Positions 8,500 through 14,874 of a stretch of 23,275 nucleotides of DNA are shown here, one piece after another. Under the pieces are notes generated by a model. That model was given only the letters and a program-made list of their open reading frames with translations. It ran no database searches and had not been told where the DNA came from. The stretch covers positions 1 to 23,275 of the IMG/VR virus record IMGVR_UViG_3300030382_000877. One strand, given 5' to 3'. The translations under genes were made by a program, and so were the position numbers. Within the stretch, counting starts at the first letter, position 1. Each line of letters begins with the position of its first letter. The DNA is from a virus.

Positions 8500-8692
8500 C
8501 TCGTTCTCCGAATGTTTCTTGTATTGCTCCACTATGTAGTCTCTTCTTAGTCCAAGTAGAGGGAACACCGCCAGAAGACCCAACTTGATCTAGTTTTTGT
8601 TCTAATATTTCATCTGGTTTATGTACTACATCTTTTAGTTCTTCCTTAGAAATAATATTTTTCTCAGGCTTCTTGCTCTTAGTTGTTGCCAT
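8474..8692 (-). CDS. Small conserved-looking protein between portal and scaffold
   Basis: This 72-residue protein is charged and Lys-rich at the start (MATTKSKKPEKNIISKEELK) and ends in a Gly/Arg-rich tail (FGERDGRPNTGK). No motif or membrane segment is visible and I do not recognise a family. The ATG at 8692 overlaps the 3' end of the portal gene by 14 bases and has a GGGAG upstream, although the spacing is long. The stop lies 26 bases inside the scaffold gene. The tight overlaps on both sides argue that it is real and co-translated with virion genes, so a role in assembly is plausible. Confidence 0.6.
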   Translation of the reverse strand: MATTKSKKPEKNIISKEELKDVVHKPDEILEQKLDQVGSSGGVPSTWTKKRLHSGAIQETFGERDGRPNTGK

Positions 8693-10220
8693 TTTTCATT
8701 TGCTCCCTCATCATTTCACCGCCCTGACTAACAGCATTAGGTACTCCTGCTTGCATCATATCAGCCCTTTGCTGTGCTTGTTGAGCAGCTTGTTGTTCTT
8801 GTTGGACTTCTTCTTGTGTCTTGATTAAACCCTTCATGTCTATACCAAATCCAGTACCTAATCTTTTCATAGCATCACTTACATTAGTGTAAGATACCAC
8901 TGCCTCAGGGCCAAGTATTTGGGCTGCAGTCTGTAAGAAAGTGGCAAGTTTATTTGCATCGTTACCCCTACCTAACGCTTCAAACCCTGTGATAATTATA
9001 GGCTCTACTGTGTCTTTAGGTAGTTGTGGTAATTTCTTTTCACGTTCTAGCACTGCAATAATCCGTCTGATTAAAGGTAACTGTAGCTCATGAGAAAGTA
9101 AACTATAGATACCACCAAGTGAGGTCTCCAGTTCATTAGCTAAGAACCTGATCTCTTCTGCAGTAACACGCTCTGCATCCCTTTGAACACTCTGGTTCAA
9201 TAGGAATGCAGCAGCCAATCTCCTTTCGGTTGTTTCTAGGGTTTCTCTAGCTACCCTAAAGTCATTGAACTTTTCCATCTGAAGGACACTAACATCTTCT
9301 GCAGACCCTTGCCTAACTGCTAGGTTAGGAGCTTGGGATATAGTTTTAAGCTTGGTAGTTCCATTAGGTCTCACAAGAAAGATTGCTCTCGCTGCTGCAC
9401 ATGAACCTTCTAGTATAGCTTTGCTCAATCCTTCTAGTGCTCTTAAGTCACCTAGATATTCTTCTACGAAACCTCTTCCATAATCCTCACCATCTATTGA
9501 AGAGAACCTCAGGGTTAACCAAGGGTTCTTATCTAACGGATAATTAGAATCAGTTCCAGGTATCTTCATGTCATTTACTTCTTGATGGACACGAATTTTA
9601 TTATCTTTACGTCTTACTATTGTATATAAATTTAATTCTTTTTCATCTGCCTTGTCTGCATCACCTGATTCTTTGGGGGGGAGCTTACCAAAGATATCCA
9701 TATAGAGTTCTCGACTCATCTTCTCATGGACAATGACTTCTAACATTTTACCTTGAGGGTCTCGTCTTACTACATACTGATCAAGATGAAATACTCTTAC
9801 TGCATTATCTTTATCTACATGAAGACAGGCATTACCTGTAATTATTAAATGTCTTAATGCCTCGTTCAAAGGAACACGCATGGCTTTAGCTTCTACCTCA
9901 TCCATGACTGAGCGTTCCATAGAATTTAATCCCTCTTCTACTGGTGCTCTCTGTGTTTGTAGTTCTTCTAATGTAAAGTCATCTATCTGAAATTTAAAGA
10001 AAGGAGAATTGGGGGGAAACAAAGTCAACAATAATTTTGCTGACAAATTATTTACACCCCTTGCTCCTATAGCTTGATACGGTGTGGGTAAATCATGATC
10101 CTGTGTTCTATGTCTAGGAAGTATAAAAGGTATGGTCAACTCTGAGGCATCCCAAGCTCTCTCTAGGAAGTTCTGTCTCCTTCTACATAAAGTTCCATAC
10201 CGTTTACTAGTTTGATTCAT
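8679..10220 (-). CDS. Portal / head-tail connector protein (T7 gp8-like)
   Basis: The product has 513 residues (T7 gp8 has 536). Typical elements are RRRQNFLERAWDASELTIPF near the start, GARGVNNLSAKLLLTLFPPN (about 50-70), and the FLLNQSVQRDAERVTAEEIR segment followed by the long crown/stem helices. The C-terminus is Gln/Ala-rich (EVQQEQQAAQQAQQRADMMQ). It forms the dodecameric portal through which DNA enters and leaves. ATG at 10220 overlaps the TGA of the preceding gene by four bases (ATGA). A run of seven G on the plus strand near 9676 lies inside the gene and does not break the frame. Confidence 0.96.
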   Translation of the reverse strand: MNQTSKRYGTLCRRRQNFLERAWDASELTIPFILPRHRTQDHDLPTPYQAIGARGVNNLSAKLLLTLFPPNSPFFKFQIDDFTLEELQTQRAPVEEGLNSMERSVMDEVEAKAMRVPLNEALRHLIITGNACLHVDKDNAVRVFHLDQYVVRRDPQGKMLEVIVHEKMSRELYMDIFGKLPPKESGDADKADEKELNLYTIVRRKDNKIRVHQEVNDMKIPGTDSNYPLDKNPWLTLRFSSIDGEDYGRGFVEEYLGDLRALEGLSKAILEGSCAAARAIFLVRPNGTTKLKTISQAPNLAVRQGSAEDVSVLQMEKFNDFRVARETLETTERRLAAAFLLNQSVQRDAERVTAEEIRFLANELETSLGGIYSLLSHELQLPLIRRIIAVLEREKKLPQLPKDTVEPIIITGFEALGRGNDANKLATFLQTAAQILGPEAVVSYTNVSDAMKRLGTGFGIDMKGLIKTQEEVQQEQQAAQQAQQRADMMQAGVPNAVSQGGEMMREQMKNGNN

Positions 10221-10741
10221 GCTAGTTGTAGTCCTGTGTTAGCAAATGATTCTGTGTTAACATAAGTATCACCTGTATCCTGTTGTTTTTGTCTGTTTGA
10301 TTTAGCTTTCTTTATTTCCATAGCTAATACTGCTGAAGCCTGTGCTCCACCTGAGCCTGTTACTTGATTGTGAAGTGAGTTATATACTATTGGGTTGTAG
10401 CTGTAAGCTGACTGATCATATGCAGATGCTTCTTGACCTTGGGGAAATAACTGACCCATAGCTACTGAGCCACCTAAACTCATTACTCCAAATCCTAACG
10501 CTCCTGCTTGAGTTACACTACTACCAACAGCATTTATAAATGATGTGGAAGTACTAGCACCTAAAGAACCACCTAAACTAGAAGCAGTAGAGCCAGCACC
10601 TAAGCCACCCATACCACCAGTAAAACCACCAGTAATTCCACCAAGTAAAGCACCTTGTAATACATCACCACCAGTAATGGCTGCCCCGGCAGCTCCAGTA
10701 GCTGCACCGATAGCTATACCAATAGATATAGGATCACACAT
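10217..10741 (-). CDS. Gly/Ala-rich hydrophobic virion-associated protein
   Basis: This 174-residue protein begins MCDPISIGIAIGAATGAAG, followed by about 90 residues of Gly/Ala/Ser-rich, glycine-zipper-like sequence (ITGGFTGGMGGLGAG) that could insert in or cross a membrane. The C-terminal half is polar (EIKKAKSNRQKQQDTGDTYV). Small proteins starting MCDP at this place, just ahead of the portal, are common in marine T7-like phages; I recall the pattern but no proven function. The composition suggests an ejected protein acting at the host envelope during DNA entry, which is an inference. It is linked to the portal gene by an ATGA overlap and begins four bases after the gp7.3-like stop. Confidence 0.65.
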   Translation of the reverse strand: MCDPISIGIAIGAATGAAGAAITGGDVLQGALLGGITGGFTGGMGGLGAGSTASSLGGSLGASTSTSFINAVGSSVTQAGALGFGVMSLGGSVAMGQLFPQGQEASAYDQSAYSYNPIVYNSLHNQVTGSGGAQASAVLAMEIKKAKSNRQKQQDTGDTYVNTESFANTGLQLA

Positions 10742-10744
10742 AGT

Positions 10745-10966
10745 TTAACCTATGTTCAAACCAGATGGGCCAGTTGGTATAGTGAATCTAGATTTCCCTG
10801 TCGCTCTCCTTGCCACCTTAGTCTTTGCCTTTGCACTAGCCTTCTCAGCAGGAGCTTTCGCTTTAGCTGCCACAGTTGCTATCGGTGCAGGAGGACTTGG
10901 AGGAGGAGGCGGTGGGGGAGGAGGAGGGGGTGGGGGTGGAGCACTTGGTCTCCCCCCCATACACAT
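10745..10966 (-). CDS. gp7.3-like tail/ejection protein with a polyproline run
   Basis: From ATG at 10966 the product has 73 residues: MCMGGRPSA, a run of 14 prolines, SPPAP, then an Ala/Lys-rich region (KAKAPAEKASAKAKTKVARR) and a C-terminus ending GPSGLNIG. T7 gp7.3, a small virion protein needed for tail assembly and host adsorption, is also Lys/Ala-rich and ends in a similar Gly/Ser-rich GGGINI. That match and the location ahead of the portal suggest a distant relative. A GTG at 10990 in the same frame would add eight residues but lies inside the preceding gene without a clear ribosome binding site. The proline run comes from CCN-rich DNA that reads as a G-rich tract on the plus strand. 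Confidence 0.6.
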   Translation of the reverse strand: MCMGGRPSAPPPPPPPPPPPPPPSPPAPIATVAAKAKAPAEKASAKAKTKVARRATGKSRFTIPTGPSGLNIG

Positions 10967-10973
10967 TGCCACA

Positions 10974-11204
10974 CTAAGTAACTCTAACACTAGTATTTTC
11001 TCCCTTGTAAGCTTCTGCTTTTATCTCTTCTTGTTTATCTTTCAGCCACCGTATCACTTGTTGCTGACCAATTAACTTGGACACTTCTGGCTCACTCACT
11101 AATAATGTTGGCAACTTATCAGGGAACATCTCATCTAAATGTTGAAGTAATCCATCTGTTATTACCATGCCACCAAAATCTTCAGTGTGTCTATATTTTA
11201 CCAT
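10974..11204 (-). CDS. Small protein of unknown function ahead of the virion genes
   Basis: The product has 76 residues, begins MVKYRHTEDFGGMVITDGLL and contains a helical Lys/Glu-rich middle (IRWLKDKQEEIKAEAYKGEN). No known domain or membrane segment is visible. The ATG at 11204 has a good AGGAG seven bases upstream. It is the first gene after the ribonucleotide reductase, from which it is separated by 45 bases, and its stop lies eight bases before the gp7.3-like ATG. The context suggests that it belongs with the virion genes. I do not recognise the family. Confidence 0.6.
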   Translation of the reverse strand: MVKYRHTEDFGGMVITDGLLQHLDEMFPDKLPTLLVSEPEVSKLIGQQQVIRWLKDKQEEIKAEAYKGENTSVRVT

Positions 11205-11249
11205 AAGTGTACTCCTAAAGGTCTGAAATTATTTGAGTGTAATCAAACT

Positions 11250-13202
11250 TTACTTTACTGGACAAACTCCTTGCACACATTCATCATCCTCAAGCTCGTG
11301 GATACCTACCGCTTTCTCCCAATCCACCGTGGAAAGCTGAGAGATGTACTCTTCATAGGTTTCTCTGTTGACAACTTGTTGGGGGAGATACTCATATCCT
11401 GCCTTCTCTTCATCAGACATACGGGGAAGAAAGCTAACCCCAACATAAGAAGACCAGTTAGATTTGAGCCAGTTAATAATATATGGGACTTCAGCTTCTT
11501 CATAAGAAACTGTAATCGAGCAGTTCTGCTCAACGTAAGTATCCATAAGAAATTTATAGCGAACCAGTTGTTCAATCGCTCCTTCCATGTTGACATATCT
11601 ATCTTTCTCCTTTGAATAAATGTCTTGACTAAACCTAATGTCTTCCCAAATTACAGGGAATGTGACAATAACATTGTGTTCATCCACAGGATTAGGTATT
11701 ACTCTATACCCTGCTTCCCTTAACTTGGAAACCATTGGGTCATTAACACTGAAGTTTACATTGTTAAATATATATTTTCCCTGAGGTTTATGACAACCCT
11801 CAGTAGTATCCATGATCTTACTGAGTGTCCCACTAGGTTTAATGGTGGTGACATTCTTAGGTCTCTGAGTACCTAGCTCGTCAGCCATAGAGTAAGCACC
11901 ATGTACTGCTATGTTTTTAAACTGTTTATAATCATACTCTGCTAAGTCAGACCGCCTAGCTATACCTGTTAGTCCTACTCCACACAGCCTGAGGTATTCA
12001 TTGTTCTCATGCCATGAGTCTTGGAGTATGCCATCCTTCAGGTTGACTAAGGTTTGTCTGTAGTTAGCCCTAGCTATAAGATAGAGTGCTCTACACAGAC
12101 CATCACTATCATCTTTAAACTTTCCTACGTCTACCTCTGATAGATTACAGAAGCTCTTGTTCCCCAAGAGTATCTCCGCACACGGATTAACACCAGAGAA
12201 CCAAGGTGCTCTCCTTCTAGCCTCAACCCCATTGATAATTCCAGGTTCAGAACCACCAGACTCTTTTATAATATCAAAGAATTGGGTAAGCTCACTATCA
12301 TCAGGCTCTCTCCAGAATACTACAGAGTTATTAGACTGACTCCTATGGGGAGTGTCCTCTAGTTTATCCTTAGCTCTGGCGAATTGTTCCCACTCTGGAT
12401 TATCATAATACATAAGGGCTATCTCTGCTGACCTTCTACTACTGAGCACAGTACCCAACCAGTTCATAATGTCTAGGATATCCATCCTGCTAAGGAGTTG
12501 ACCTGCTTTCTTATTAAGAATCTGAACGATAGATTGGAAGGCTTTAGCTATAGGCTTATCACCTGAGCTTATCCAACCGTATCCAGAGAGTCGTAGTCCT
12601 GAGGGTCTGAGGTTTGATAGATCGAGTACGAACTTTGTAGCTTTCCCTTTGAATGCCAGAAGCTTACCGATACTTTTCGCCCATGCCTCAGCGGAGTCTC
12701 CAATAGCAACTGTCCAAGTCCCTGTATCGGAATCATAAGATTCTCTGTTGGTTTCTCGTCCCCCTTTACTAGTTCGCTTTGAATATTTAACTTCAACTTC
12801 TTTGATTGGCTGTGTGAATCCAGACAACGTTCCGACAACTGGAGTAAATCCGACTCCGCATCCTTGAAGCAAAAGCCACAGACTGTCAACGATATCATGT
12901 ATAGTCTCCACTTTTAAATGAGCACAATTAAATTGACTAGCTTCTCTAGTCTTGGCGATATCAGTACCACCTAACCACAAGGTTCTGCCACTCACAGAAA
13001 CCTTTCGTTCTAGCATGAGCTGACGTAGCTCCTCTAGTTCAGCCCCATTATACATATGTTCTCCTGCCCTACACCATAACCACTTCTGGTGTTCGATGAC
13101 TCTATCTATAGTTTGTTCCCAAGTCTCAAACACCTCACCCTTCTCATCCAACGGTCTACTATAGGTACGTCTTGTAATAATTTCAGCTCTAACTGAAGTC
13201 AT
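11250..13202 (-). CDS. nrdJ: Adenosylcobalamin-dependent (class II) ribonucleotide reductase
   Basis: From ATG at 13202 the product has 650 residues. It reduces ribonucleotides to deoxyribonucleotides, using a cobalamin-generated thiyl radical. The active-site set of the monomeric class II enzyme is visible: QFNCAH (Cys93), NPCAEI (Cys341 and Glu343) and Cys352 in KSFCNLSE, with the same 11-residue spacing as Cys408-Cys419 of the Lactobacillus leichmannii enzyme. A CVQGVC pair lies at the C-terminus for reduction by a thiol carrier. IKPSGTLSKIMDTTEGCH is also typical. It is shorter than the Lactobacillus protein (739). An upstream GTG at 13208 is possible but the ATG has GGAG five bases upstream and an ATGA overlap with the MazG-like gene. 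Cobalamin must come from the host. Confidence 0.96.
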   Translation of the reverse strand: MTSVRAEIITRRTYSRPLDEKGEVFETWEQTIDRVIEHQKWLWCRAGEHMYNGAELEELRQLMLERKVSVSGRTLWLGGTDIAKTREASQFNCAHLKVETIHDIVDSLWLLLQGCGVGFTPVVGTLSGFTQPIKEVEVKYSKRTSKGGRETNRESYDSDTGTWTVAIGDSAEAWAKSIGKLLAFKGKATKFVLDLSNLRPSGLRLSGYGWISSGDKPIAKAFQSIVQILNKKAGQLLSRMDILDIMNWLGTVLSSRRSAEIALMYYDNPEWEQFARAKDKLEDTPHRSQSNNSVVFWREPDDSELTQFFDIIKESGGSEPGIINGVEARRRAPWFSGVNPCAEILLGNKSFCNLSEVDVGKFKDDSDGLCRALYLIARANYRQTLVNLKDGILQDSWHENNEYLRLCGVGLTGIARRSDLAEYDYKQFKNIAVHGAYSMADELGTQRPKNVTTIKPSGTLSKIMDTTEGCHKPQGKYIFNNVNFSVNDPMVSKLREAGYRVIPNPVDEHNVIVTFPVIWEDIRFSQDIYSKEKDRYVNMEGAIEQLVRYKFLMDTYVEQNCSITVSYEEAEVPYIINWLKSNWSSYVGVSFLPRMSDEEKAGYEYLPQQVVNRETYEEYISQLSTVDWEKAVGIHELEDDECVQGVCPVK

Positions 13203-13570
13203 ACACACTCCTCTAAGACAGGTGGTTTATAATTTTTACCTTTAAGTATCTTCCCCTTCTCATCTTTAGTAAACGGATACTTACTCATGTTAGATTTATG
13301 AACAAACTCAAAAGCCTTATCAAAATCTAAACCAAATGACAATGCAGTTCCCTTTATAACATAGACAACATCACACATTTCTTTCAGGAAATCTTGCATA
13401 AGAACATGGCGTTCTTCTAAGTCTAAGTTACCCTCTAAATCTAGACCAACCTCAGCAAGCTCTTGAACCTCTTCAAATATTAATCTCATTCTCAGCTCAA
13501 GTAATTCCTTACTGAACGGTTGGTCTATTGCAAGCTCCATTTTCTCATGGAACTCTCTAACTTTTTTCAT
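13199..13570 (-). CDS. MazG-like nucleotide pyrophosphohydrolase
   Basis: This 123-residue all-helical protein carries the metal-binding pattern of the NTP pyrophosphohydrolase superfamily (MazG, dUTPase-2, HisE): EEVQE (Glu33, Glu34, Glu37) and KEMCD (Glu64, Asp67), followed by a DVVYVIKGTALSFGLD helix and the HKSNMSK loop that often contacts the substrate. It probably hydrolyses a nucleoside triphosphate to the monophosphate and pyrophosphate; the substrate cannot be read from sequence. In phages such enzymes are thought to cleanse or redirect the nucleotide pool, or to lower (p)ppGpp. The neighbouring reductase favours the first. The gene overlaps both neighbours by a few bases. Confidence 0.85.
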   Translation of the reverse strand: MKKVREFHEKMELAIDQPFSKELLELRMRLIFEEVQELAEVGLDLEGNLDLEERHVLMQDFLKEMCDVVYVIKGTALSFGLDFDKAFEFVHKSNMSKYPFTKDEKGKILKGKNYKPPVLEECV

Positions 13571-13799
13571 TATAATAATACTCCTTCATCATTTCTAAAC
13601 ATTTAATGGCTTTGTTCAAGTCTTCTATACCATTCTTATCCTTGTGCCTGACCACATATTTAACTACACTACCAACATCCATACCCAACTGGTTCTCCAT
13701 TATAAAAGTCCAAGGGTCTATCTTATACTTAGCATAATATGGTGGTCTAATGTTAGTGCTACCACCCTTCCACTGATCATTCAATTCGTTGGAGTCCAT
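13557..13799 (-). CDS. DUF3310-like small protein
   Basis: This 80-residue protein contains PPYYAKYKIDPWTFIMENQL, GSVVKYVVRHKDKNGIEDLN and KAIKCLEMM, the conserved core of the DUF3310 family found in many phages. T7 gp1.7, reported as a nucleotide kinase, is to my knowledge related to this family, but that activity is not shown for this short form, and no P-loop is visible. ATG at 13799 has AGAGG about eight bases upstream. The gene overlaps the exonuclease end by 19 bases and the MazG-like start by 14. Its place among nucleotide enzymes suggests a role in nucleotide metabolism. Confidence 0.8.
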   Translation of the reverse strand: MDSNELNDQWKGGSTNIRPPYYAKYKIDPWTFIMENQLGMDVGSVVKYVVRHKDKNGIEDLNKAIKCLEMMKEYYYNEKS

Positions 13800-14530
13800 A
13801 ACAATACCTCTTCATTTTTAAAGTTATAGTCTTCAGCCCTTAGTATCCTAGCTACCCTAGCTTGGGTAAGAGCTGCGAATTCATCTAGCCCTGCCTTAGC
13901 AAAAGCATCTACCACCGTCTGCCACTTCACACCCTCTTCTCTTAATAAAATATCAGCTTTCTTTTTCCCGATACCTGGACAGCCCTTATAGTTATCAACC
14001 GCATCACCTGTCAACGTCTGATAGTAAAACATAAAGTCTGCTTTGTCCTCATCTATTTCCATCAGTTCTTCTGAGTCCATGTTAAAATACTCACATGGAA
14101 TTGTCATCATATCTTTATCAATAGATATAATAATGTTCCTGTCTTTAGTTGAAGTGGCAAGCACCCCCAAGGCATCATCAGCCTCACAATTATCGAGGAC
14201 ACAAGAATTGTAAGTTAATTTTAAATGTTTCTCCAGATGATTATACCCTAGAGGCTTCTTACCACCTTTTCGGTTTGCTTTATATTCGGGAAAAATTTTT
14301 CGCCTAAAATTATTTGTCCTATCTGAGAAGCAGAGTATAACGTGCTCTCTATCTGAGACTCCAAACCTTTCCTTCCAGTATTCTACTGAATTTACAGACT
14401 GAGCCTCAAGCTCTTTGAGATTAGTAGCAGTAGTAACAATACCATCATCCCACTCTACTTCTTTTTGTACTGCCCAACAAGTTCTGTATGTAAGAATGTC
14501 TGCGTCTATTAATAACCTCGTAGTGTCCAT
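13781..14530 (-). CDS. 5'-3' exonuclease (T7 gp6-like, FEN/PIN family)
   Basis: The product has 249 residues (T7 gp6 has 300). Metal-binding acidic residues of the FEN family are visible: LIDADIL (Asp9, Asp11), FRRKIFPEYKANR, CEADDALG (Glu116, Asp118, Asp119), ISIDKDMM (Asp138, Asp140) and GDAVDN (Asp176, Asp179), followed by the helix-three-turn-helix GCPGIGKKKA at about 183-192. It removes RNA primers and degrades host DNA to nucleotides for reuse. The ATG at 14530 is fixed by the LIDAD motif just after it and a GGGGG-type ribosome binding site. Oddly, the first 86 bases also encode the out-of-frame tail of the HNH endonuclease. Confidence 0.95.
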   Translation of the reverse strand: MDTTRLLIDADILTYRTCWAVQKEVEWDDGIVTTATNLKELEAQSVNSVEYWKERFGVSDREHVILCFSDRTNNFRRKIFPEYKANRKGGKKPLGYNHLEKHLKLTYNSCVLDNCEADDALGVLATSTKDRNIIISIDKDMMTIPCEYFNMDSEELMEIDEDKADFMFYYQTLTGDAVDNYKGCPGIGKKKADILLREEGVKWQTVVDAFAKAGLDEFAALTQARVARILRAEDYNFKNEEVLLWTPTN

Positions 14531-14849
14531 TTAAGCCCCCTTCATGAGCATGAATTTTATAATGACAGTTTTCACAAACGTATATACATTTGAGAACTTC
14601 TTTAATTAGTTTAACCTTATTCTTTTTACCAAGACCACCCAACACAGTTAATTTCTTTTTACTAGGATCAACATGATGAAAATTAAATGATCTAGTTGGG
14701 TTTCTAAAACTACATACCTCACAAGTATAATCTTTTAACCAACATAAAAATGATGCCCTTACAGAATTTTGAAATCGGTTATAGTTAGACCTATTAGTTT
14801 TAGATTTATAAGGATTATCTTTTAGAAGAAAGTTTCTATCTCTCTCCAT
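14445..14849 (-). CDS. HNH endonuclease, probably a homing endonuclease
   Basis: From ATG at 14849 the product has 134 residues. It has the HNH layout with zinc-binding cysteines: CEVC (Cys43, Cys46), FNFHHVDPSKKK (His58, His59, Asp61) and CENCHYKIH (Cys92, Cys95, His96, His100). The N-terminal 40 residues are rich in Lys/Arg/Asn, consistent with DNA binding. It lies between DNA polymerase and exonuclease, a typical site for free-standing homing endonucleases in T7-like phages. The open frame extends upstream to an ATG at 14996, inside the polymerase gene, which would add 49 residues. I prefer 14849 because it avoids that overlap, although its AAAGGAG is about 12 bases away. The stop lies 86 bases inside the exonuclease gene. 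Confidence 0.85.
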   Translation of the reverse strand: MERDRNFLLKDNPYKSKTNRSNYNRFQNSVRASFLCWLKDYTCEVCSFRNPTRSFNFHHVDPSKKKLTVLGGLGKKNKVKLIKEVLKCIYVCENCHYKIHAHEGGLNGHYEVINRRRHSYIQNLLGSTKRSRVG

Positions 14850-14874
14850 AAAAGAAACCAGCTCCTTTACAGTC

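Noticed and set aside
8500-8583. Scaffold protein starting at TTG 8583
   Set aside because: The extra 28 residues overlap the 72-residue gene and the ATG at 8499 has a well-placed GGAG.
10890-10945. G-rich repetitive tract as a CRISPR or tandem-repeat locus
   Set aside because: It is simple low-complexity sequence explained by proline codons; no repeat-spacer structure exists.
10752-11075. Plus-strand frame with a long glycine run
   Set aside because: It is the complement of the polyproline gene and contains no recognisable domain; no plus-strand gene is supported anywhere.
11306-11596. 96-codon minus-strand frame inside the ribonucleotide reductase
   Set aside because: It lies wholly within a well-supported gene, has no ribosome binding site of note and no coupling to neighbours.
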